A DNA stretch of 39,004 bases from an uncultured Eubacteriales bacterium (GCA_900315285.1 OMYO01000018.1:1-39004), one strand, 5' to 3'. Shown: positions 23,336-30,542, counted from the stretch's first letter. Translations and numbers: made by a program. The notes: generated by a model not told the origin, from the sequence alone.

Positions 23336-24397
23336 ATGAAACATAAGAATAAATTCCTGGCAGCGCTGCTGAGCCTGATGCTAACGATGGGCTGTGCGGT
23401 GCCGGCTATGGCCGCTGGCGCAACAGATGCGTTTAATCCACTGAGTCTAATCGATTTGAGTGCTATTAACCCGCTAACTCCGGTACGGGATGTGCGGGAC
23501 AGCATCAAAGCGGATGTGGAACTTGTCAACGACGTCTTGGATCTTGCTGACAGGGTGAACCCGCTCTCTGGCGCACTTGACACCGTCAACGGTGTTCTGG
23601 ACGCCGCCAATGGTGCGGCGGATCTCGCTGACCGCGTCGACCCGGTTTCCGGCGTCCAGTCCGGCCTTGACCTTGTCAACGGCGGCCTTGATGCCGCTAA
23701 TGGCGCCGCCGAGCTCAAGAACAACCTAGACCCGATTCCGGGTACAGTAGAGACGATTGGCAACGGCCTCGATGCCGCCAACAGCGCCTTCGAACTCAAA
23801 AACAACGTAGAGGACTCTGTCGACGTCGTCGGCAAGGCTGCCGATGCAGCCCAGACCGGCCTCGACCTCACCAATGGAGCTCTCGACGCAGCCAACGGTG
23901 CAATGGATCTAGCAGACCATGTGGACCCGGTCGCCAAGGCCCAGTCGGTTCTGGACCTGACGAACTCCGCCCTTGACACCGCCGATCGCCTTGATCCTGT
24001 CAGCAATGCTGCCGACAAGGCGCAGAAGGGCTTGGACCTCGCCAACAGTGCGATGGACCTTGCGAACGGTGCAGTCAGCCTGGCCAACGGCACCTTTGAG
24101 CTTAAGAACAATATTGAGGATTCTCTCAACATCGTCGGAAAGGCAGCCTCTGCTGCGCAGACCGGCCTTGATCTCACCAACAGCACACTGGATGCCGCCA
24201 ACGGTGCGGTCTCCCTCGCCAACAGTTCCATTGAACTTTATAACAATGTGAAGGGACTTATTCCGGAGGACAGTGCGACGGACACAAGTGCTACGGCGGA
24301 AACTGCCAGTGCATCGCCCAATGAGACAGAGACACAGAGCTCCTCTCTTCTGGACAGCGTCATTGCCAGCCTGGCAAATACGGATGGGGCTGAATAA
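23336..24397 (+). CDS. Secreted helical repeat protein A
   Basis: This 353-residue protein starts with a signal peptide of about 27 residues ending VPAMA-A, a type I signal peptidase site. The mature part is a series of imperfect heptad-like repeats rich in L-D-x-A-N-x-A, with recurring AQTGLDLTN, ELKNN and ADRVDPVS blocks, predicted to be almost wholly alpha-helical. It ends in an acidic Ser/Thr-rich stretch and a conserved C-terminal motif (LLDSVIASLANTDGAE). There is no LPxTG or membrane anchor, so it is probably released or held non-covalently. The gene at 24609 is a paralog with a similar leader. No known family was recognised. Confidence 0.8.
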   Translation: MKHKNKFLAALLSLMLTMGCAVPAMAAGATDAFNPLSLIDLSAINPLTPVRDVRDSIKADVELVNDVLDLADRVNPLSGALDTVNGVLDAANGAADLADRVDPVSGVQSGLDLVNGGLDAANGAAELKNNLDPIPGTVETIGNGLDAANSAFELKNNVEDSVDVVGKAADAAQTGLDLTNGALDAANGAMDLADHVDPVAKAQSVLDLTNSALDTADRLDPVSNAADKAQKGLDLANSAMDLANGAVSLANGTFELKNNIEDSLNIVGKAASAAQTGLDLTNSTLDAANGAVSLANSSIELYNNVKGLIPEDSATDTSATAETASASPNETETQSSSLLDSVIASLANTDGAE

Positions 24398-24417
24398 TTC
24401 CAAAACTTACAATTCCT

Positions 24418-24450
24418 GCGGGGACGCTTTGCGGCGCCCCCGTTTGTTTT
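24418..24450 (+). terminator. Terminator after secreted repeat protein A
   Basis: GCGGGGACGC (24418-24427) pairs imperfectly with GCGGCGCCCC (24431-24440; GGGG/CCCC plus CGC/GCG with a bulge), followed by CGTTTGTTTT. Confidence 0.6.
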
Positions 24451-24548
24451 GCCCATTTATAAGACTTATGTAATTTATTCGTACAGTATGTTGCATTGCT
24501 GGAATTGTTGTAATCCATATGGCGGAAAAAGCATAATAAAATGGTTTT

Positions 24549-24568
24549 GATGTTATACCTATAACATC
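24549..24568. promoter_or_regulatory. Perfect dyad upstream of secreted repeat protein B
   Basis: GATGTTATA (24549-24557) and TATAACATC (24560-24568) are perfect inverted repeats around CC, 40 bases before the start codon. The corresponding place before gene A has only a half-similar GACGTTATA. It is a candidate operator. Confidence 0.5.
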
Positions 24569-24608
24569 GTTCTTTGTTCCATGCGCAGGATGAAAGAAGT
24601 TGATAGGA

Positions 24609-25739
24609 ATGAATAAACCTTCCAAACTCATAGCCGCGCTGCTCGGGCTCACGATGTCCGCCTGCTGCGCCGCACCGGCCATGGCCGCCGTCTCCGATTA
24701 CAGCCCCGCAAACGTCGTTCCCGTCGTTGTGGAATGGGTCGAATTTGCAGCGGATCCAGTCGGAAACACCGCCAAATATGTCGTGGAGTCGGACATTGAT
24801 TCCACAAAACAGGAGCTTCGCTCTGACCGCGACAACCTGCAGGCCAACATTGATCTGTTCAACTCGATCCTCGACACCGCCGAGCGCCTTGACCCGGTCA
24901 GTGGCGCCGCTGAGACGGCACAGACCACTCTTGATCTCGCCAACAGTGCCTTCGACCTGAAGAACAATGTCGACGATGCACTCGACGTTCCGGGTAAAGC
25001 TGCTTCCGCCGCTCAGACTGGCCTTGACCTCACGAACGGTGCTCTTGAGGCCGCCAATGGGGCCTTTGACCTGAAGAACAACGTAGACGACGCTCTTGAC
25101 GTTCCGGGTAAGGCCGCTTCCGCCGCACAGACCGGCCTTGACCTCGCCAATAGTGCTTTCGATCTTAAGAACAACGTCGACGACGCTCTTGACGTTCCGG
25201 GTAAGGCTGCTTCCGCCGCACAGACCGGCCTTGACCTCGCAAACAGCTCCTTTGATCTGAAGAACAACGTTGAGGACTCCCTCAATGTTCCGGGTAAGGC
25301 TGCTTCCGCTGCTCAGACTGGCCTCGACCTCGCCAATAGCTCCTTTGACCTGAAGAACAACGTCGAGGATTCCCTCAACGTCCCGGGTAAGGCTGCTTCC
25401 GCCGCTCAGACCGGGCTTGATCTTGCAAACGGTACCGTTGAGCTTGCCAGCGGCTCTCTTGACCTTGCGAACAGTGCAGCAGACACGCTGAATGTTCCTG
25501 CTAAGGCCGCTTCCGCAGCACAGACCGGACTTGATCTCGCCAATAGCACCTTTGACCTTATCAACAACATCAAAGGCTTTCTCTCTGGCGATGAGACCGT
25601 AACCGTTCCCGCCGCCGAGACTACCGTTGAGGAGACTCCCGCTGCTGAGACGCAGCCCGAGGAAGATGCCGCAACCTCCGTTCCTGTCGTCAGTGACATT
25701 ATTGCCGCTGTAGCAGGCACCGACGGCCCGATGGACTAA
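24609..25739 (+). CDS. Secreted helical repeat protein B with near-identical 31-residue repeats
   Basis: The 376-residue protein has a signal peptide ending APAMA-A and then tandem 31-residue repeats of the type NNVDDALDVPGKAASAAQTG plus LDLANSAFDLK. Repeat starts at 24963, 25077, 25170, 25263 and 25356 are 114, 93, 93 and 93 bp apart; the long one carries an extra seven residues. The repeats are nearly identical in DNA, so slippage could change their number. The region should be amphipathic helix. An acidic Glu/Thr/Pro tail ends VVSDIIAAVAGTDGPMD, matching paralog A. ATG 24609 was chosen because the leader GAAAGAAG...GGAATG is shared with gene A; a TTG at 24600 is possible. Confidence 0.8.
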   Translation: MNKPSKLIAALLGLTMSACCAAPAMAAVSDYSPANVVPVVVEWVEFAADPVGNTAKYVVESDIDSTKQELRSDRDNLQANIDLFNSILDTAERLDPVSGAAETAQTTLDLANSAFDLKNNVDDALDVPGKAASAAQTGLDLTNGALEAANGAFDLKNNVDDALDVPGKAASAAQTGLDLANSAFDLKNNVDDALDVPGKAASAAQTGLDLANSSFDLKNNVEDSLNVPGKAASAAQTGLDLANSSFDLKNNVEDSLNVPGKAASAAQTGLDLANGTVELASGSLDLANSAADTLNVPAKAASAAQTGLDLANSTFDLINNIKGFLSGDETVTVPAAETTVEETPAAETQPEEDAATSVPVVSDIIAAVAGTDGPMD

Positions 25740-25825
25740 GAAATTCGCCCTCTGGGTATATGGGATTAACAGGTAAATAGGGAAAATGGGAAAATAATTT
25801 TACTGCGCATCAAGGATAGGAAAAG

Positions 25826-25870
25826 CCACCCCGCCGGACCTGCTGTGGTCTGGTGGGGTGGTTTTCTTTT
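25826..25870 (+). terminator. Rho-independent terminator after secreted repeat protein B
   Basis: A 15-bp stem (25826-25840 with 25847-25861, two G-T pairs) has a 6-base loop and the tail TTTTCTTTT. The stem opens CCACCCC and closes GGGGTGG. Confidence 0.88.
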
Positions 25871-25918
25871 GTCGTGGTGACGGCATAAATTGAGGCCGGG
25901 TAACTGCTTCGGCAGTGA

Positions 25919-26302
25919 GTTAGACCTTTTTGCATTTTTTGGGCGATGCAGCTTGGAATAGACCGCCCAAGCCCGCTTCGGCGGTGGGTGGCAGCTAGTG
26001 GCGGCGAGCCAGGACTTGGATTGATTACAAGGTGGGCTCATTCTCGCGACCAGTTAGACCTTTTTGCATTTTTTGGGCGATTTAGTCTGATGATTCCAAC
26101 CGAATTCGGTTTATTTTTCGAAAAAAGTTAGACCAAACGCCCCGTGAATTCTCATTCAGTCTAAAAAATAAACTAAAAAAGGTTGAAAAGTTAGACCAAA
26201 AGGCCTCGAATTTTCGATTTGGTCTGACGGAGCCCGCTCCCAGCCCGAAAAACAGGCCAAATCGTCAGACCAAATCAAGAAAATAAGGGCGGGTGGTCTA
26301 AC
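25919..26302. repeat. Family 2 palindrome array, copy 1: 38-39 bp units (GTTAGACC / GGTCTAAC)
   Basis: Units lie at 26053-26090 (right arm degraded to AGTCTGA), 26127-26164, 26190-26228 and 26264-26302. A half unit with only the left arm starts at 25919. Arms are 8 bp, G-T-(T/C)-A-G-A-C-C and its complement, around 22-23 bases that often read AAAxGCCxCxGAATTTT. The three units at 26053-26228 and their spacers (36 and 25 bp) are collinear with 38717-38891. The first spacer contains CCGAATTCGGTTTATT (26100-26115), and two units contain TTTTTTGGGCGAT. The array lies between convergent genes. The function is unknown. Confidence 0.85.
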
Positions 26303-26344
26303 AGGCGAAAGCGAAGTTCATATGATAGAGGGGTTCTGGGGGAA

Positions 26345-27019
26345 ACTAGGACCACATAACCTGAATCCCCCAATGTGGTCCTAGTCCCCCTCTTCTCAAC
26401 TAGGACCACACTGCCTCAATTCCCCAATGTGGTCCTAGTCTACCTCTTCCCAACTAGGACCACACTGCCTCAATTCCCCAATGTGGTCCTAGTCCCCCTC
26501 TTTCCGACTAGGACCACACTTCCTCAATTCCCCAATGTGGTCCTAGTCTCCCTCTTCTCAACTAGGACCACACTGCCCCTATTCCCCGATGTGGTCCTAG
26601 TCCCCCTCTTCTCAACTAGGACCACTTAGGCCAAAATTCCTGTTGTGGTCCTAGTCGTAGCTCAGGTGAGTTCGGCAAACTAGGACCACATTACCTAAAT
26701 CCCCCAATGTGGTCCTAGTCCCCCTCTTCTCGACTAGGACCACATTGCCCTTATTCCCCGATGTGGTCCTAGTTAGCACTTGAGAACTTTCAAGGAACTA
26801 GGACCACTTAGGCCAAAATTCCTGTTATGGTCCTAGTCGCAGCTCAGGTGGTTTCGGCAAACTAGGACCACTTAGCCTGAATCCTCCAATGTGGTCCTAG
26901 TCCCCCTCTTCCCAACTAGGACCATACTGCCTCAATCCCCCAATGTGGTCCTAGTTTGCCTCAAGTCACCCTCAAAGGACTAGGACCACCCAAGTCAATT
27001 CGCCAGTTCCGGTCCTAGT
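26345..27019. repeat. Family 3 palindrome array: twelve 41-bp units with fixed 13- or 23-bp spacers
   Basis: Units start at 26345, 26399, 26453, 26507, 26561, 26615, 26679, 26733, 26797, 26861, 26915 and 26979, and each is exactly 41 bp. The arms ACTAGGACCACA and TGTGGTCCTAGT (12 bp) enclose 17 bases, typically CTGCCTCAATTCCCCAA. The last unit is the most diverged. Spacers are 13 bp (CCCCCTCTTCTCA type, seven times) or 23 bp (four times), never anything else. Units 6-8 plus spacers (182 bp) are repeated as units 9-11. The array occupies the gap between convergent genes (ends at 25739 and 27192). It is not CRISPR: the repeats are palindromic over their whole length, and the spacers are short and shared. 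Confidence 0.92.
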
Positions 27020-27078
27020 CTCCACTCCATCGCCCCTAATTACAAAGATAAGAGCGCTAGTCTCCACTCCATCGCCCC
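27015..27078. repeat. 22-bp direct repeat at the end of the family 3 array
   Basis: A 22-bp sequence beginning CTAGTCTCCACTCC and ending ATCGCCCC occurs at 27015-27036 and again at 27057-27078, 42 bp apart. Its first five bases overlap the right arm of the last palindromic unit, so the second copy looks like a remnant of a duplicated array end. Confidence 0.75.
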
Positions 27079-27128
27079 CACAATACAGAGAGAAAAGCCA
27101 CCCTGGCCACAGCTCCCCAATTAAACAC

Positions 27129-27173
27129 CAAAAAACGACGCCGCCCAAACCCTCACAGGTCTGAGCGGCGGCG
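27129..27173 (-). terminator. Terminator of the dehydrogenase complex operon
   Basis: On the minus strand CGCCGCC (27173-27167) pairs with GGCGGCG (27145-27139), with extra pairing inside (CAGACC with GGTTTG), followed by GTCGTTTTTTGG. It lies 19 bases after the stop at 27192. Confidence 0.8.
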
Positions 27174-27191
27174 CGCCGTATATTAGCAATG

Positions 27192-28313
27192 TTAGATTTT
27201 GGTCTTGAAGCGGTCATATTTCAGGCCGGAGATGTCGGCGGAGGTCGGGTCGCCGTTCACGAGCTCGGAGACGACGGTGCCGACGGCGGGGGCAATGCCG
27301 AAGCCGTGGCCGGTGAATCCGGCGGCGATGGTGAGGCCGGGGACCTCGGAGATGTTGTCGATGACGGGGACTCCGTCCATCATCTGATCCATCCAGCCGG
27401 CCCAGGTGCGGACGATCTTGGCGTCGGCCAGCATGGGGAAGTACTTGAGGATGCCGCGGCAGATGCAGGGTGCGGCGTTGGCCATGATGACCGGGGTGCC
27501 GTTGTCCTTGGCGACGGGCTCAAAGTTCGTGCTGCCGCCGAAGACGAAGGAGCCGTGGTTGGTCTGGTGGCCGTAGAAGTCGGCCTCGGCGGTTCCGAGC
27601 ATCTGGTTGAACATGGGCGGCTCGGCCTCGGTGACGAGGGCGTAGAGCATGACGGACATCATCGGGAGATCGATGCCGACGGTGCCGGCGACCGGACGGG
27701 CGCCGAGGCCGTTGCAGAGAACGATGTGGTCTGCCTCATAGATGCCGTTGTCGGTGATGACCTGGCGGACCTTGCCCTTGACCTTCTTCAGGCCGAGTAC
27801 AGAGACGCCGGTGATGTACTGGGCGCCAAGGCGGCGGGCAGCACGGTAGTAGGCCAGAGTGGCGCGGAGCGGGTTGGCGTGGCCGTCGGTGGGGCACCAG
27901 CTGGCGCCGATGACCTCGTCGGAGAGGTACGGGTTGATCTGGCGGACCTCGTCGCCGTCGATCATATGGACGTCAAGGCCGCAGGCCTGGGCGCGGTTGG
28001 CGAGGCCCTCGAGGATCTTCAGGTGCTCCTCGGTCTTGCCGAGACGGAGGTTGCCCTCCTTGTGGTACTCGACATCGGAGTCCAGCTCCTCGGAGAGGGT
28101 CGGCCAGAGGTTCTCAATGCCGTACATGGCGAGGGGGAGCTCGCGGGGATCACGGCCGGACTGACGGACGCCGCCGCCGTTGCGGGAGGATCCGCCGTCG
28201 CCGATGATATCGGATTTTTCAAGGACAAGGACCTTGTAGCCCTTTTTCGTAAGATAGTAGGCGCAGGAGTTTCCGATGATGCCGGCGCCGACAATGATTA
28301 CATCCGGATTCAT
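27192..28313 (-). CDS. FAD-dependent amine/amino-acid dehydrogenase, beta (catalytic) subunit, DAO family
   Basis: This 373-residue flavoprotein of the D-amino-acid-oxidase fold opens with DVIIVGAGIIGNSCAYYL and has GDGGSSRNGGGVRQSGRD, where FAD binds. It ends with the GFTGHGFGIAPAVG motif that closes the flavin site. In three-subunit dehydrogenases such as HcnC, opine oxidase OoxB and D-hydroxyproline dehydrogenase beta, this subunit oxidises the C-N bond of glycine, opines or imino acids. The substrate here cannot be told. It is the last of four genes with overlaps of 1, 4 and 4 bases; the ATG lies inside the end of the [2Fe-2S] gene. Confidence 0.88.
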   Translation of the reverse strand: MNPDVIIVGAGIIGNSCAYYLTKKGYKVLVLEKSDIIGDGGSSRNGGGVRQSGRDPRELPLAMYGIENLWPTLSEELDSDVEYHKEGNLRLGKTEEHLKILEGLANRAQACGLDVHMIDGDEVRQINPYLSDEVIGASWCPTDGHANPLRATLAYYRAARRLGAQYITGVSVLGLKKVKGKVRQVITDNGIYEADHIVLCNGLGARPVAGTVGIDLPMMSVMLYALVTEAEPPMFNQMLGTAEADFYGHQTNHGSFVFGGSTNFEPVAKDNGTPVIMANAAPCICRGILKYFPMLADAKIVRTWAGWMDQMMDGVPVIDNISEVPGLTIAAGFTGHGFGIAPAVGTVVSELVNGDPTSADISGLKYDRFKTKI

Positions 28314-28642
28314 TTGATTTTCGCCTCCTCTTCATTGGCAAAGACATGCATTTCGGTGGGGCGCATGGGAGCGCGGGAAGTCTGGAATTCCAGCTCATTC
28401 GGGCGGATGCCCAGCTCGCTGGCGACGATGCCCTTCACGAGCTTTCCGCATGTCTGGCCCTGGCAGAGGCCCATGGTGCAGCGGAGATAGCGGCGGATTT
28501 CCGCCATATTCCACATGCCGTCGTGTACTGCCTGGCGGATCTCACCCTTGGTGATCTCCTCACAGCGGCAGATAATCATATCGTCATCCGGACCCGGGAC
28601 GAAGGGTCCGATATCTCTGGAGCGATCAGTCACTTTGCTCAT
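28310..28642 (-). CDS. BFD-like [2Fe-2S] protein of the dehydrogenase complex
   Basis: The 110-residue protein has the bacterioferredoxin-associated ferredoxin (Fer2_BFD) cysteine pattern: CRC near residues 25-27, then CTMGLCQGQTCG near 54-65, giving four ligands for one [2Fe-2S] cluster. In related oxidoreductases this domain is fused to a flavoprotein subunit; here it is a separate gene between the alpha and beta subunit genes and overlaps both by four bases. It probably passes electrons between the two flavins. GAGGAGG lies seven bases before the ATG. Confidence 0.85.
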   Translation of the reverse strand: MSKVTDRSRDIGPFVPGPDDDMIICRCEEITKGEIRQAVHDGMWNMAEIRRYLRCTMGLCQGQTCGKLVKGIVASELGIRPNELEFQTSRAPMRPTEMHVFANEEEAKIK

Positions 28643-30204
28643 TTGGAAACCTCCTCAAAGAATCTTGCCTTCATGGCGTATTCCTTCGGAACCTTGACGG
28701 TGAGAAGGTTTGTCTTGTCGAAGGCCTTGCTGCTTCTGACACGGGTTACCTCCGCGTCACAGATGGGTTCGCCGCTGCGGGAGAGTCCGACACCCTTGGC
28801 GCCGACCTCCGGTACCGGGAGGAACTCATAGGGCATGGTGATTTCCGCCATTCCATCGCCCGCGTCCTCGTCCACCAGGAAGATGGCCTGGCCGGGGCAG
28901 TTGGCGACGCACATGCCGCAGTTGATGCAGGTGGAGTCATCCTCCACTGCAGGGAGGGTCGTAATATGGTCACCCACTTTGATGCAGCCCTTGTTGCAGG
29001 CATCCTGGCAGGGGTTACATGGGATATTCTGTGTGCACTCAATGACAGGATGGATGCCCGCCTTGTGGACAACGCCGGGGAAGCGCTCAATTTCGTCCTC
29101 GGCGACGAAGCCACGGGAGAGAAGGTTCTCGGAGACCGGGATTCCCTCCTCGGTGAGGTCGATCTTCTTGCCCTTGTTGCCCGGGGCGAACATGCCCTGG
29201 CGGAGACCGTCGAGAGCGGTGTCGAGGCTGGCCTCTTCGGTGTCCATCTCATCCTTCTCAATGTAGCCGAGATATTCGGCGGCGTAGACGCCGGCCTGGC
29301 GGCCCTCGATCATGGCGGAGGAGGCCTCCTCAATGCCGGAGACGTCGCCTGCGGCGTAGATGCCGGGGATGGAGGTCTGGCCATGGGCATCACAGACCGG
29401 GACGTTGTCCTTCATCTCACAGCCCACCATCTTGAGGAGCTGGCTCATGGGAGAGAGACCGACGGCGATGCAGATGGTGTCGACGTCGAAGTGGATCTCC
29501 GTGCCCGGAATGAACTGGAAACGCTCGTCGAGTTTGGCAATGGTGACACCGGTGACGTGGTCGGTACCCTCGGCCTCCTTAATGGTGTAGGGAAGATAGA
29601 ACGGGATTCCGGTACGGGCCAGCTTGGAGGCGTGGACACCGTAACCGCCGATGCGCGGAGCTGCGTCGGCCAGGGCGACGACGTCACAGCCGGCCTGCTT
29701 CAGCTGGAAGCTGACGACAAGTCCGACGTTGCCGGAACCGAGCATGAGGACCTTCTGTCCAGGACGGACACCGTGGAGGTTCATCATGGTCTGGGCCGCG
29801 CCGGCACCGATGACGCCGGGGAGCGTCCAGCCCGGGAACGGGACCATGTTCTCAGCGGCGCCGGTGGCAATGATGATGGCGTCCGCCTTGTAGTGCTCAA
29901 TGCCGTCGCCGATGCGGACGACGACTTCTTTATCGAGATATACGCCGATAACGGTTGCGTCCAGAACGACCTGTACGCCGGCGGCGTCGGCCTCTTCGAG
30001 GAGCTGTTTGCCGATGCGGAAACCGCGGACCTTGGCCCGGTGCTCCTTGGAGCCGAAGAATTTATGGATCTGTTTGAAAAGCTGTCCGCCGGGACGGGCG
30101 TTCTCGTCGAACACAACGACGTCGACGCCGCGCTTGGCTGCCTCAATGGCGGCAGACAGGCCGGCGGGGCCCGCTCCGACTACGATAAGTCCAATCCGTT
30201 TCAT
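28639..30204 (-). CDS. NAD(P)/FAD oxidoreductase with iron-sulfur domain, alpha subunit of the dehydrogenase complex
   Basis: The 521-residue protein is a pyridine-nucleotide-disulfide-type flavoprotein. It has an FAD motif, LIVVGAGPAGLSAA, at the N-terminus, a second dinucleotide motif, VLMLGSGNVGLVV, near residue 150, and AAGDVSGIEEAS. The C-terminal third adds cysteine clusters CTQNIPCNPCQDACNKGC and CINCGMCVANCPG, the latter a ferredoxin-type [4Fe-4S] site. It corresponds to the HcnB/OoxA/hydroxyproline-dehydrogenase alpha family, with an extra ferredoxin domain suited to passing electrons to an anaerobic carrier. It shares one base with the upstream ferredoxin gene stop (TAATG). Confidence 0.88.
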   Translation of the reverse strand: MKRIGLIVVGAGPAGLSAAIEAAKRGVDVVVFDENARPGGQLFKQIHKFFGSKEHRAKVRGFRIGKQLLEEADAAGVQVVLDATVIGVYLDKEVVVRIGDGIEHYKADAIIIATGAAENMVPFPGWTLPGVIGAGAAQTMMNLHGVRPGQKVLMLGSGNVGLVVSFQLKQAGCDVVALADAAPRIGGYGVHASKLARTGIPFYLPYTIKEAEGTDHVTGVTIAKLDERFQFIPGTEIHFDVDTICIAVGLSPMSQLLKMVGCEMKDNVPVCDAHGQTSIPGIYAAGDVSGIEEASSAMIEGRQAGVYAAEYLGYIEKDEMDTEEASLDTALDGLRQGMFAPGNKGKKIDLTEEGIPVSENLLSRGFVAEDEIERFPGVVHKAGIHPVIECTQNIPCNPCQDACNKGCIKVGDHITTLPAVEDDSTCINCGMCVANCPGQAIFLVDEDAGDGMAEITMPYEFLPVPEVGAKGVGLSRSGEPICDAEVTRVRSSKAFDKTNLLTVKVPKEYAMKARFFEEVSK

Positions 30205-30542
30205 TATTTCTGTACCTCCTGCTCTTCAAAGGGTTTCGCGGAGTTGCCGTACTGGGTCTGGACGACCATGCCCTCTTTGAGCGGGGTCATACATGTGCGT
30301 ACGTTCGGCTCTCCGTCGACGACCATGACACAGTCGGTGCAGCGTCCTATGGCACAGAACATGCCGCGGGGCGTGTGCTTTTTTGCGGTATAGCGGTGGA
30401 TCATGACACCATTGGCCTTCAGCGCCTCGGCGATGGGCTCGCCTTCGTAGCCCTCGACTTCTTTTCCGTCATAGGTGAACTTGACGGGACGGCCTTTTTC
30501 ATAGGTTCCCAGGATAGGATGTTCCTGAATTCTGGATTCCAT
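30204..30542 (-). CDS. [2Fe-2S] ferredoxin-like gamma subunit of the dehydrogenase complex
   Basis: This 112-residue protein fits the HcnA/gamma-subunit type. An IPILGTYEKGRPVKFTYDG-like beta-rich ferredoxin fold, with YEGEPIAEALKANG, leads to the cysteine pattern CAIGRCTDC and a final Cys in VRTCMTPL, the four ligands of a plant-type [2Fe-2S] cluster. ATG 30542 was chosen because GAGGAGG lies seven bases upstream; the frame continues open for 20 more codons. It is the first gene of the four-gene operon. Confidence 0.87.
   Translation of the reverse strand: MESRIQEHPILGTYEKGRPVKFTYDGKEVEGYEGEPIAEALKANGVMIHRYTAKKHTPRGMFCAIGRCTDCVMVVDGEPNVRTCMTPLKEGMVVQTQYGNSAKPFEEQEVQK

Noticed and set aside
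26375..26629. Short protein-coding frame with repeating residues
   Set aside because: It is an open frame produced by the 54-bp period (a multiple of three) of the palindrome array. It has no ribosome binding site and its repeats simply mirror the DNA units.
26345..27019. CRISPR array
   Set aside because: The repeating units are palindromic along their whole length and vary in the centre, spacers are 13 or 23 bp and mostly shared, and no cas gene is present.
27189..30393. Long plus-strand frames opposite the dehydrogenase complex
   Set aside because: They are antisense shadows of four overlapping genes with clear flavin and iron-sulfur motifs. Their translations are low-complexity Gly/Ala/Val-rich sequence.
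27192..30542. True hydrogen cyanide synthase (hcnABC)
   Set aside because: The gene set is homologous, but it has an additional BFD subunit and [4Fe-4S] domain and lies in a probable strict anaerobe. The family is dominated by other amine dehydrogenases, so cyanide production is not supported.
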